Shown in pieces: positions 1-7,011 of a stretch of DNA of 15,432 nt (positions are counted from its first letter, which is position 1; every line of letters starts with the position of its first letter). The notes beneath the pieces were generated by a model. The model saw only the letters and a program-made list of their open reading frames with translations. It searched no databases and was not told the DNA's origin. This DNA comes from Deltaproteobacteria bacterium (GTDB lineage Bacteria > Desulfobacterota > Desulfuromonadia > Geobacterales > Pseudopelobacteraceae): positions 1 to 15,432 of the forward strand of contig JACRCG010000303.1 in assembly GCA_016219145.1 (NCBI GenBank), given 5' to 3'. A program made the position numbers and the translations under genes.

Positions 1-38
1 AAAGGAATATGCAGATATAGTCGCGTGAACATTATGAT

Positions 39-66
39 TTGCAATTTTAGCCGGATAGGGTAGTAT
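39..66 (+). promoter_or_regulatory. Candidate sigma-70 promoter for the cytochrome c gene
   Basis: TTGCAA (39-44) and TAGTAT (61-66) are separated by 16 bases. Each box matches 4 of 6 consensus bases. It lies about 35 bases before the cytochrome start codon. This is the best promoter-like pair in the short upstream stretch, but it was found by eye only. Confidence 0.3.
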
Positions 67-102
67 GTGTCCACATTTAAACCATTTCGGGGAGATTTCA
101 TC

Positions 103-411
103 ATGAAAAGTTCTTACGTGATATTCGCGTTGTTTGCGACGGCTGTGTTGAGCGCTACTGCGGCCCAGGCGGAGAGCAAGGGTGAGCAGATATTCAAGCA
201 GAAGTGCAACATGTGCCATGTAGTTAATGGCAAAGGGGGGCAGATCGGCCCGGAGCTGACCAAAATTGCCGCCAGCATGAAAGAGGTTGAAATCAGGTCG
301 CAGCTGGAAAATCCCAAAAAGCGGAATCCTGCCACTTCCATGCCTTCCTTCAAGTCTCTGCCCAAGCCGGAGATGGAGGCCCTGTTGGGGTATCTGAAAA
401 CCTTGAAATAA
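103..411 (+). CDS. Small periplasmic monoheme cytochrome c
   Basis: A 102-residue class I-like cytochrome c, expected to carry electrons in the periplasm. Residues 1-23 form a Sec signal peptide with an AQA cleavage site. The heme-binding motif CNMCH is at residues 35-39, and Met80 in SMPSF is the likely distal axial ligand. The C-terminal helix (EMEALLGYLKTL) is typical of the fold. The ATG at 103 is preferred over an upstream GTG at 67 because GGGGAG (89-94) lies 8 bases before it and the signal peptide then starts correctly. The gene appears monocistronic, with its own promoter and terminator. The electron donor and acceptor cannot be told from the sequence. The cytochrome family is clear; the specific role is unknown. 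Confidence 0.93.
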   Translation: MKSSYVIFALFATAVLSATAAQAESKGEQIFKQKCNMCHVVNGKGGQIGPELTKIAASMKEVEIRSQLENPKKRNPATSMPSFKSLPKPEMEALLGYLKTLK

Positions 412-427
412 TCCTGTTACACAAGAC

Positions 428-454
428 AGGGCCTGCCGAAAGGGAGGCCCTTTT
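428..454 (+). terminator. Intrinsic terminator after the cytochrome c gene
   Basis: A perfect 7-bp stem (AGGGCCT 428-434 with AGGCCCT 445-451) encloses a 10-base loop and runs into a T-tract (451-454). It separates the cytochrome from the DUF507 operon. Confidence 0.75.
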
Positions 455-468
455 AATTAGAGGCATAT

Positions 469-756
469 ATGAAGCTCAAGCAGGAACAGATTCAGCGCCT
501 GGCTGGAAAAGTTTACAACGATCTCTCCACAAACGCTCTGATCATACCGCGTGGTGAAAGTGCCAAGGTTGTGGATGCCATCGCCCGTGTCATTACGCAG
601 AACTTTGCCGCAGAACAGAGCCTGGAGCGCGATGCCGAGCGGCTTCTGGATGAGACAATCGCAGCCATGGGGCGCGGCGCGGCCGAGATCGACCGGCGCA
701 GGATGCTGAAGATGATCAAGGATAAGCTGGCCAAGGAACGCAAGATCGTTTTATGA
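469..756 (+). CDS. DUF507 family protein (first of a pair)
   Basis: A 95-residue protein that I recognise as DUF507, a family of small, charged, helical proteins of unknown function found in Geobacter and some other lineages. It is rich in Lys, Arg and Glu, has no signal peptide or membrane segment, and is presumably cytoplasmic. The N-terminal pattern (KLKxEQIQRLAxKVYNDL) and the C-terminal basic helix (MLKMIKDKLAKERKIVL) are characteristic. The start is supported by AGAGG (459-463), 5 bases before the ATG. It is followed after 10 bases by a second DUF507 gene and then a lipoprotein, forming a tight operon. No function is assigned. Confidence 0.88.
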   Translation: MKLKQEQIQRLAGKVYNDLSTNALIIPRGESAKVVDAIARVITQNFAAEQSLERDAERLLDETIAAMGRGAAEIDRRRMLKMIKDKLAKERKIVL

Positions 757-766
757 GGTGCTGACC

Positions 767-1027
767 ATGTCGTTATCGGAAGACCGCATATCCACAATTG
801 CCCATGAGATTACCGAGCGCATCTGGCGCGATGATCTGGCGGACGTGACTGACGAGCGCAGGGCACTGGGCTGCGTGAAGCAATCTCTGGAGGCATTTTT
901 TGGCGCCGTAGAGGAGATTGAGGAAGCTGTCAGGGCAAAATTGCGCAACAAGGCGCAGGGGAGCCGTGACTGGGAGGCGTTGTATCAGAAGTTTTACCAG
1001 GAAGAGATGGCCAGGAGGCATTTGTAA
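767..1027 (+). CDS. DUF507 family protein (second of a pair)
   Basis: An 86-residue soluble helical protein, a diverged paralogue of the preceding DUF507 gene: both open with a similar motif (here SEDRISTIAHEITERIW) and end in a charged helix. The ATG at 767 is preferred over a GTG at 758 because GAGGTG (755-760) sits 6 bases before the ATG; this site overlaps the stop codon of the upstream gene. Its own TAA overlaps the ATG of the lipoprotein gene by one base, so the three genes are probably translationally coupled. The C-terminus (WEALYQKFYQEEMARRHL) is acidic and aromatic compared with the basic end of its partner. A heteromeric pair is possible but is inference. Confidence 0.85.
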   Translation: MSLSEDRISTIAHEITERIWRDDLADVTDERRALGCVKQSLEAFFGAVEEIEEAVRAKLRNKAQGSRDWEALYQKFYQEEMARRHL

Positions 1028-1569
1028 TGTGGCTGCATCGCGGATCCACTGCACTTCTGGCACTTCTGGCGCTGCTGCTGTTTTCAGGCTGTTCGGCGTC
1101 ACCCAGGACAAGAAGCCATGGCACTCTCGACCCGCTTCAGGAGCGTGAAGCTCTGTATGTTGTTCCGTTTGATGCCACACTTGTTCCGCCTGACTTCGGC
1201 GAACCGGTTTTTGATGAATTTGTGGATATTCTGAACGCACGCCGCAAACAGACCAAAGTCGGGCGTTTTGTCATTTTGAAAGAGGAGTTGAAAGAGGTTG
1301 AGCCGGCCTGGCTGACCAGGCAGTTCTACCTGTCCGGCGATATCTGGGGTTATGTTGAGAATTCCGGCTGCTGTTCGACCGATATGAAGGTCAAGTCCCG
1401 GATCTACCTGTATGAGCCGGGCAAAACCGAGCCGACGCTCGAAGTGTTTATACCGGTTGAGCACTTTTTCAGTCATGACCGCTCCAGTGTTGCGGCTGCC
1501 AAGGCCAATCTCGGCAAAAAACTGGCCAGAGATCTGGCCGACGCCATCATCAGGAAACTGACCCCGTAA
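1027..1569 (+). CDS. Predicted lipoprotein of unknown function
   Basis: A 180-residue protein with a type II signal peptide: basic N-terminus, a Leu/Ala-rich core and a lipobox ending FSGC, with Cys22 as the lipidated residue. The -3 residue is Phe rather than the usual Leu. The mature part has short beta-rich stretches (ALYVVPFDAT, QFYLSGDIWGYV, SRIYLYEP), an adjacent cysteine pair (C115-C116) and an amphipathic C-terminal helix. I do not recognise the family. AGGAGG (1013-1018) lies 8 bases before the ATG, and the ATG overlaps the upstream stop by one base, so it is the third gene of the DUF507 operon. Whether it is functionally linked to the DUF507 proteins is unknown. Confidence 0.85.
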   Translation: MWLHRGSTALLALLALLLFSGCSASPRTRSHGTLDPLQEREALYVVPFDATLVPPDFGEPVFDEFVDILNARRKQTKVGRFVILKEELKEVEPAWLTRQFYLSGDIWGYVENSGCCSTDMKVKSRIYLYEPGKTEPTLEVFIPVEHFFSHDRSSVAAAKANLGKKLARDLADAIIRKLTP

Positions 1570-1598
1570 CCGCAGCAATACGATTGATTGGCATTAAC

Positions 1599-1628
1599 GG
1601 CCATGGGCAGACGCCCACGGCCTTTTTT
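1599..1628 (+). terminator. Strong intrinsic terminator after the lipoprotein gene
   Basis: Arms GGCCATGGGC (1599-1608) and GCCCACGGCC (1613-1622) form a 10-bp stem with one mismatch and a 4-base AGAC loop, followed by six Ts (1623-1628). It ends the DUF507-lipoprotein operon only 16 bases before the transglycosylase gene, so that gene needs its own promoter or some read-through. Confidence 0.85.
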
Positions 1629-1644
1629 AACGAAAGGCGCACCC

Positions 1645-3735
1645 ATGTCACATCGCTTCAAATGGTTTCTGATTCTCCTTGGCGGAGTTTCTGTTTTATC
1701 GTTCTCCATCCTTGCATCAGGCGCTGATGCTCTTCTGTCCGGCGCAGCAGCCCGGTTTCGCGAGAAGGAATATGGCGAGGCGTTTCAGCTGGCTGTAAAA
1801 TCGGCTGAATCACCTCAACGTACATTTTTACTTGGTGTTTCGGCGTTGCGGCTCGGCAGGGCCGATGAGGCCCTGATTTACCTGGCCGAGTCGGAACAGA
1901 AACTGCCGCTTGCGGCTGACTATGCCGCCCTGTACCAGGCCGAGGCCTTGCTGAAGCTGAAAAAGTATCCCGAAGCGGAGGCCCGGGCGGCCTCCATTGC
2001 CAGGTTATATCCCGCTTCCCTGCTGCTGCGCCGCTCTGAAAAGCTGCAGGCCGACATCCTGTTTCAGGCTGGTGACTTCAAGGGGGCGCAAAAATATTTC
2101 CAGCTTTTTGTCGAAAAATATCCCTCCGGGGCCGATTCTGTGGATGCGCTGTTTCATTCGGCTCTCTGCCGCGAAGAGATCGGAGACAAGGCCGGGGCGT
2201 TGCAGGTCTATCGGAATATCTGGATTAATAATCCGGCCTCGCCGCAGTCCAGGTTGTCGCAGGAACGCCTGAAGGAGCTTGAAAAGTCCGGTGTCAAAAT
2301 CGGAAGCTATTCGCCGGAGGAGTTGCTGAAGAGGGCCTCCTCGCTCTACTCGCAAAACGAGTTCAGCTTGTCCCTGAAAACTCTGGAAATGCTGGCCGGT
2401 AATGCCAGATCACCGGCAGTTATCAGCCGCGTCGAGCTGCGTACGGGTATGGCTCAATACCGGTTGCGGCAGTTTACGCCGGCAGAGAAATCACTTGCCA
2501 GGGCCGCTGCAAGCTCTGTTGCCGGTATAAGTTCAGAGGCGCGTTTCTGGCGGGGTAAGGCTTTGGAGCGCCAGGGTGAAAATGAACTGGCTTTGGCCAT
2601 TTATAAGGAGTTGGCGGCAGAGGGGAAGCGTCAGGAATTCGCCGCAGATGCTCTGATGGAGGCGGCCGGACTGCGTCGCAACCTTGGATTTTACTCCGAA
2701 TCGGCCCTCCTCTTTGAGCAGGTTGCCAAGCTGCATCCGGAGTCAAAGTTTGTGTCCCGGTCGATCTGGGAGGCTGGCTGGTGCCGCTATCTGGCAGGGG
2801 AATACGGCGTTGCTGCCGCTCAGTTCCAGACCCTTTTGAAGGATGAGAACTTGCGGGAAAAGGCGCTGTACTGGCTGGGGAGGGCTCTTGAAAACTCCGG
2901 AAATCCCGAATCGGCAACTTTTTATCGAACACTACTGGAAGAGTATCCGTTTGGCTTCTATGCCATCTGGCATCGCGAGCAGCGAGGGGAGAAAGATACC
3001 CGGGAAGGGTTGGGACAGCGGAATGTACTGAGCGAGCTGCCGCTGGCGCCCGGCTTTGAGAAACCGCTGCTGCTGGCATCATTGGGGCTGTTTGAAGAGG
3101 CTCGCCTCGAAATGTCGGCGGTACGAAAGAAAACCGTCGACAAGAAGGGAATGTTCCCGGTTTTGTCGAGAATATACCTGGAGATGGGTGACTATCTCTC
3201 GGCTATTTCCCTGTTCATGCAGAACCGTCCGGTGCCCTGGGACAAGGGCTCGCTGCCGCTCTGGACGGCCGGCTATCCGTTGGCATATACCGGGCTGGTG
3301 TCTGAAAACGCTGCTGCCAATGCACTTTCAGAAGCGCTGGTTTATGCCTTTATACGCGCCGAGAGCGGTTTTTCTCCGGCTATAAAATCGCATGCCGGCG
3401 CCCTGGGGCTGATGCAGATGATGCCTGCAACGGCGAAGCAGACCGCCCGCGAAAAAGGGGAGTTCAATCCGCTGAGGCTCACCGTCCCGGAGTACAATAT
3501 CAGGCTGGGCACCCGGCACCTGCGGGATCTGATGAAAGAGTACAACGGAGATGTTATCCATGTGGCAGCGGCTTATAATGCCGGATCGGCAGCTCTGGAG
3601 CGTTGGAGGAAGAGTACGAAGGGATTGAAAAAGGACGAGTTCATCGAGAGCATCCCTTATCAGGAAACCCGCGATTACGTCAAGAAGGTCTATGCTTCGG
3701 CGGCAATCTACCGGCAGTTGTATGGGTTGAAGTAG
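1645..3735 (+). CDS. slt: Soluble lytic murein transglycosylase (Slt70-like)
   Basis: A 696-residue periplasmic enzyme predicted to cleave the MurNAc-GlcNAc bond of peptidoglycan, forming 1,6-anhydroMurNAc ends. An N-terminal signal peptide (about residues 1-28) is followed by a long alpha-helical region with TPR-like repeats (about 30-530; e.g. ADEALIYLAESEQKLP, PEAEARAASIARLYP, GAQKYFQLFVEKYP) and a C-terminal lysozyme-like domain. The catalytic Glu is E573 in RAESGF, followed by GLMQMMP (588-594) and AYNAG (643-647), all classic family-1 transglycosylase motifs. The length is near E. coli Slt70. The ATG at 1645 (AAAGG at 1633-1637) is chosen over an upstream in-frame start because that one would make the preceding terminator coding. 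The stop codon lies inside a palindromic repeat. The gene symbol is by analogy. Confidence 0.93.
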   Translation: MSHRFKWFLILLGGVSVLSFSILASGADALLSGAAARFREKEYGEAFQLAVKSAESPQRTFLLGVSALRLGRADEALIYLAESEQKLPLAADYAALYQAEALLKLKKYPEAEARAASIARLYPASLLLRRSEKLQADILFQAGDFKGAQKYFQLFVEKYPSGADSVDALFHSALCREEIGDKAGALQVYRNIWINNPASPQSRLSQERLKELEKSGVKIGSYSPEELLKRASSLYSQNEFSLSLKTLEMLAGNARSPAVISRVELRTGMAQYRLRQFTPAEKSLARAAASSVAGISSEARFWRGKALERQGENELALAIYKELAAEGKRQEFAADALMEAAGLRRNLGFYSESALLFEQVAKLHPESKFVSRSIWEAGWCRYLAGEYGVAAAQFQTLLKDENLREKALYWLGRALENSGNPESATFYRTLLEEYPFGFYAIWHREQRGEKDTREGLGQRNVLSELPLAPGFEKPLLLASLGLFEEARLEMSAVRKKTVDKKGMFPVLSRIYLEMGDYLSAISLFMQNRPVPWDKGSLPLWTAGYPLAYTGLVSENAAANALSEALVYAFIRAESGFSPAIKSHAGALGLMQMMPATAKQTAREKGEFNPLRLTVPEYNIRLGTRHLRDLMKEYNGDVIHVAAAYNAGSAALERWRKSTKGLKKDEFIESIPYQETRDYVKKVYASAAIYRQLYGLK

Positions 3736-3801
3736 GGGCGATCCTTGTGATCGCCCTATTTCGAACACCCAAAAACGGGCAAACACAAGGTTTGCCTCTA
3801 C
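3732..3801. repeat. REP-like palindrome doublet; likely bidirectional terminator
   Basis: Two 25-base units in inverted orientation, 3732-3756 and 3777-3801, match at 20 of 25 positions once the second is reverse-complemented (pattern GTAGRGGC..CCTTGTG..GCCC). Each unit folds into its own hairpin: 8-bp stem GGGCGATC/GATCGCCC with loop CTTGT, and 7-bp stem GGCAAAC/GTTTGCC. The element fills the gap between the convergent transglycosylase and HPt genes. It contains the transglycosylase TAG stop (3733-3735) and ends 5 bases from the HPt stop. Short T-rich stretches follow the stems, so it could terminate both transcripts. Confidence 0.8.
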
Positions 3802-3806
3802 ATAAT

Positions 3807-4124
3807 TCACACATACACGACCACGACCCGGTCAAGGTAGCTCTCAAGGCGTTGCACTGCGCTGCGGATCGGTTCGATTTCCTCCGCCAGTGCCGCATTT
3901 TCAATGATCTCGCCCAGTTCTGAAATCTCGTCAAAGCCGTAACTGCCCCCGGCGCCTTTCATGCGGTGCCCCAGCGTCCGGATTTCGGAGAACCTCCCGG
4001 CTTGCAGATCTTGAAGTATCTGAGCGCAGTCGTTACGCCGTTTGGCTAGAAACTCGGGTACTATGGGGCTTAGCTCGTCCTCGATTTCGACGGTGAACAC
4101 TCCGTTCTGCCCTGTTTTATTCAT
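3807..4124 (-). CDS. HPt (histidine phosphotransfer) domain protein
   Basis: A 105-residue stand-alone HPt protein that would carry a phosphoryl group between receiver domains in a multistep phosphorelay. The phosphorylated residue is His53 in LGHRMKGAGGSYGF, the standard HPt motif, followed by the second amphipathic helix (DEISELGEIIENAA). The ATG at 4124 is preferred over a start at 4151: GAGGA lies about 8 bases upstream, and the ATG falls within the last codons of the kinase gene (8-base overlap), which indicates translational coupling. The kinase has a receiver domain but no HPt domain, so this protein is its likely partner. The final acceptor regulator is not in the window. Confidence 0.9.
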   Translation of the reverse strand: MNKTGQNGVFTVEIEDELSPIVPEFLAKRRNDCAQILQDLQAGRFSEIRTLGHRMKGAGGSYGFDEISELGEIIENAALAEEIEPIRSAVQRLESYLDRVVVVYV

Positions 4125-6627
4125 ATCTGATTCCTCGAAGATGGTTTGCAAGACATTGCATCAGCGTTTTCTTTTTGAAAGGTTTGGCAATGTGGTCGTC
4201 ACAACCGGCCTCCAGACATTTGCGGATATCCGATTCGTAGGCGTGCGCCGTCAGCGCTACGATTACAGTCCTGTGCCTGCCGGAGCGTTCCTCATTCGTC
4301 CGGATCATTCTCGTAGCCGTATAGCCATCCATTATCGGCATCTGTATGTCCATGAAAATCAGGTCATAACTGTTTCTCTCGAACAGCTTGACCGCCTCCT
4401 TACCGTTACCGGCTTCGTCCATGACCAGCGGGAACTTGAGCAGCAGAAGCCGCATGAGTTCCCGATTCTCGACTGAATCATCTACCAGCAGGACTCTCTT
4501 TGTCCCTTCGTGCTGAAGCGACATTTCCGACGCCTGGGTCTCAGCAGAGTCGGCATGCGGCTTGTGCCGGTTCTCCACCGGACTTTCCGCCAGATGGAAC
4601 GCAATCGTGAAGGAGAAAGAGCTGCCTGTTCCCGGCGAACTTTCGACCTGGATATACCCGCCCATTGCTTCAACCAGTTTCCGGCTGATCGCCAGCCCTA
4701 GTCCGCTGCCGCCGAAACGGCGCGTGATGGAAGCGTCCGCCTGCGAAAAGCTTTCGAATATCATCTCCAGCTTGTCCGGATCAAGTCCGATGCCTGAGTC
4801 GCGGATTACGAAGGTCACCGGTACGAATCCCTCGCTCTCGGGACGGCTGAGAGCCGACAGGGAGACAGTGCCGCCGGAATCGGTGAACTTGATGGCATTG
4901 GAAACCAGGTTGACCAGAACCTGCTGGAGGCGGATATGGTCACCAATCAGAAAATGAGGGATGTCCGGAGCAATGATCAGCTTCAGCTCAAGTTTTTTTC
5001 GATCCGCCTCCAGCCCCATCATCTGGGCGATCCGCTCCAGCGTGTCCGGCAGATTGAACTGGCGGTTGATAATCTCAAGCTGGCCGGCCTCAATGCGCGA
5101 AAGGTCGATCAGGTCGTTTACGAGGACCAGCAGGCCGTCTCCGGCCTGTCTTATCATGGTCAGGCAGCGCTGCTGATCTGGCGACAGGTTGGCGGAGTCA
5201 AGAAAATCAGTCCCGCCGATGATCGAGTTGAGCGGGGTACGCATTTCGTGACTCATATTGGCCAGAAATTCAGACTTTGAGCGGTTGGCAGATTCGGCTG
5301 CGTCCCTGGCTGCCCGCAGCTCTTCGGTCTTTTTCTGGCGTTCGGCGACTTCAGCCCGCAGCCCCTCGTTACCGATAGCCAGTTCGGCAGTGCGGGATGC
5401 TACTATTTCTTCAAGATTGCGATTAATTTCTTCCATCTCAAGCTGCTTGCGATGCAGCGCATCCTGAACTTTCTTCAGGTCGCTGATGTCCTGCGCCGCG
5501 CAGATTATGGCCTGTGGTTTGCCTTCATCGTCTTTCATGACTGCCAGAGAATACAGCATCGTTACAAGTTCACCGCTGGATTTGCGGCAGTTGCTTTCAA
5601 TGCCGTGTACACGGCCGTCATCCAGGGCATGTTCGAGGGCGGCATACATGCAAAGAGGGGCGTCCTTCTCCTCGAACTCATCCACCCTGCGGCCGACAAT
5701 ATCCTCGCTGGAATATCCGAACAGCTCGCAGTAAGCCCGGTTTACGCTCTGGATGACCCCTTCGGGCGAGATGACAATCAGCACATCGTTCATGCTGTCG
5801 ATCAGTTTTTCCATGAATTCACGTGAGACGGTAGTGCTGCGGAGGTTGTCGGTCATTATGTTGAAAGCGGAAGCCAACTGGCCGATTTCATCTCCGGCGC
5901 TGATGCTGATGGCCTCGTCCAGCTCTCCCTTGCTGAAACGCTGCACGCCCTGGGTGAGAAGCGCTATCGGGCGTGTTATCGCGGAAGCGAAGATGATTGC
6001 CGCTATGATTCCGAGTACAAGAATAAAGAGCACAAAGGGCAGCATCCTCATCAAAACGCCATGCACGTTTTTCTTGATTACAGATTCGTACAGCCCGATA
6101 TGGACGGTGCCGAGCGCTCCCGCCTGAATCTGAACCGAAATGTCATAGATTGTCCCGTTTTCGGATGAAAGCGCAGTCAGCTGACCCGGCTGACCTTTTT
6201 CTGCATGTACCTGCCTGATCAGATCATCCGGGATTACTGAGCCGAAAGTGTGCGTTACGATCCCGCCAGTGGGGTTCACGATGTAGATGTACTCGATGTC
6301 CCTGTCAACTTTGCGGTAGTCATTTACCAGCATGCGAATGCTTTCGCTGTTTTCGGTTATCAGCGGAATTTCAGATGCCTCGGCGATATATCGGGCTGTT
6401 GACAGTCCGCGCTTGTGAAGTTCATCTTTAAAGCGGCTGTGCAGCTCATAGCCGACCAGGATGGCCAGGGCTGCTCCAACCAGCAGAATCAGGCATACAG
6501 TGCCGATGATGAACTTGTTTCGCAGGGACAATGAAAGCATGCTGCCTGTTTCCCCCGCTGAAGCGGTTGGCCGGTCAGCGCCGTCCGCCTGCGGGTTTCT
6601 GGATTGGTTGTTTTCTAAAGGATTCAT
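4117..6627 (-). CDS. Membrane-bound hybrid sensor histidine kinase with PAS and receiver domains
   Basis: An 836-residue hybrid kinase. Domains in order: TM helix about 39-60; periplasmic sensor about 61-195, possibly Cache-like (inference); TM helix about 197-217; HAMP about 218-270; PAS about 272-390; coiled coil about 390-455; HisKA with phospho-acceptor His460 in NMSHEMRTPLN; HATPase_c with N box (NLVSNAIKF), G1 (DSGIGL) and G2 (GGSGLGL); a linker; and a receiver domain with phospho-acceptor Asp760 in FMDIQMP, an upstream DD pair and the conserved Lys in AKPF. All catalytic motifs are intact. The signal is unknown. It overlaps the HPt gene by 8 bases, implying His460-Asp760-HPt relay. The ribosome site is weak (GGGA about 9 bases before the ATG). 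It is divergent from mutS, across a region carrying a MITE-like insertion. Confidence 0.94.
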   Translation of the reverse strand: MNPLENNQSRNPQADGADRPTASAGETGSMLSLSLRNKFIIGTVCLILLVGAALAILVGYELHSRFKDELHKRGLSTARYIAEASEIPLITENSESIRMLVNDYRKVDRDIEYIYIVNPTGGIVTHTFGSVIPDDLIRQVHAEKGQPGQLTALSSENGTIYDISVQIQAGALGTVHIGLYESVIKKNVHGVLMRMLPFVLFILVLGIIAAIIFASAITRPIALLTQGVQRFSKGELDEAISISAGDEIGQLASAFNIMTDNLRSTTVSREFMEKLIDSMNDVLIVISPEGVIQSVNRAYCELFGYSSEDIVGRRVDEFEEKDAPLCMYAALEHALDDGRVHGIESNCRKSSGELVTMLYSLAVMKDDEGKPQAIICAAQDISDLKKVQDALHRKQLEMEEINRNLEEIVASRTAELAIGNEGLRAEVAERQKKTEELRAARDAAESANRSKSEFLANMSHEMRTPLNSIIGGTDFLDSANLSPDQQRCLTMIRQAGDGLLVLVNDLIDLSRIEAGQLEIINRQFNLPDTLERIAQMMGLEADRKKLELKLIIAPDIPHFLIGDHIRLQQVLVNLVSNAIKFTDSGGTVSLSALSRPESEGFVPVTFVIRDSGIGLDPDKLEMIFESFSQADASITRRFGGSGLGLAISRKLVEAMGGYIQVESSPGTGSSFSFTIAFHLAESPVENRHKPHADSAETQASEMSLQHEGTKRVLLVDDSVENRELMRLLLLKFPLVMDEAGNGKEAVKLFERNSYDLIFMDIQMPIMDGYTATRMIRTNEERSGRHRTVIVALTAHAYESDIRKCLEAGCDDHIAKPFKKKTLMQCLANHLRGIRYE

Positions 6628-6661
6628 CTGGAATCCCGAACTCAGAATGTAGTCAAGCGGG

Positions 6662-6717
6662 AGCGCAAACTGTAATCAGACTACCACTAATGAGAACAAG
6701 CGCAAGTGATAGCGCAA
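6662..6717. repeat. Three direct copies of AGCGCAA in the kinase-mutS gap
   Basis: AGCGCAA occurs at 6662-6668, 6699-6705 and 6711-6717, all on the plus strand, within about 90 bases upstream of the kinase start. This could be a regulator site or chance; no family is recognised. The rest of the gap (6628-7011) holds the MITE-like element and the mutS leader, and no other gene. Confidence 0.25.
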
Positions 6718-6734
6718 AAATATACTTTCCGGAC

Positions 6735-6922
6735 TAAGAGCTTGTCCGCAAATAAACATTCCAAGCTCGCATCTCGTATTCACGCCATCTTTGTCAGGCC
6801 CTCAATCACAAATTCCTCGACGCAGCTATTGCTGCGCCTGTGGTTTTGCTCAATCAGGCCGACCAAATCTGTCATTAATTCGAGCGCGATCTACCGTAAC
6901 GTTATTTACGGACAAGCTCTAA
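6735..6922. mobile_element. MITE-like non-autonomous element (182 bp) with TAA flanking repeats
   Basis: Terminal inverted repeats GAGCTTGTCCGCAAATAA (6738-6755) and the reverse complement of 6902-6919 agree at 17 of 18 positions. Each end is flanked by TAA (6735-6737 and 6920-6922), consistent with a 3-bp target-site duplication. The 182-bp interior encodes no transposase. It contains a CGCAGC-TATT-GCTGCG hairpin (6821-6836). The size, inverted repeats and lack of coding capacity fit a MITE moved in trans. TNA-type duplications are known for some IS5-family groups, so an IS5-related parent is possible (inference). It lies 89 bases before the mutS start codon. Confidence 0.75.
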
Positions 6923-6942
6923 ATACATCAGTAACCGGAGGC

Positions 6943-6970
6943 TTGCTTGAAAAGCCGGGGGGCGTATGCT
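6943..6970 (+). promoter_or_regulatory. Weak candidate promoter for mutS
   Basis: TTGCTT (6943-6948) and TATGCT (6965-6970) lie 16 bases apart, between the MITE-like element and mutS. The match to consensus is weak. If real, mutS would keep a promoter downstream of the insertion. Confidence 0.2.
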
Positions 6971-7011
6971 ACAACAGCTCAACTTATTCTGCAAGCGGAA
7001 GGCTTGAAAAA

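Noticed and set aside
1..102. Checked the cytochrome c leader for a GEMM riboswitch, since such RNAs often control cytochromes in this group.
   Set aside because: None of the conserved aptamer segments occurs in the available 102 bases; more sequence lies outside the window.
6706..7011. In-frame N-terminal extension of mutS by 102 codons.
   Set aside because: It translates through the MITE-like element and gives no MutS-like sequence; the family start and ribosome site fit 7012.
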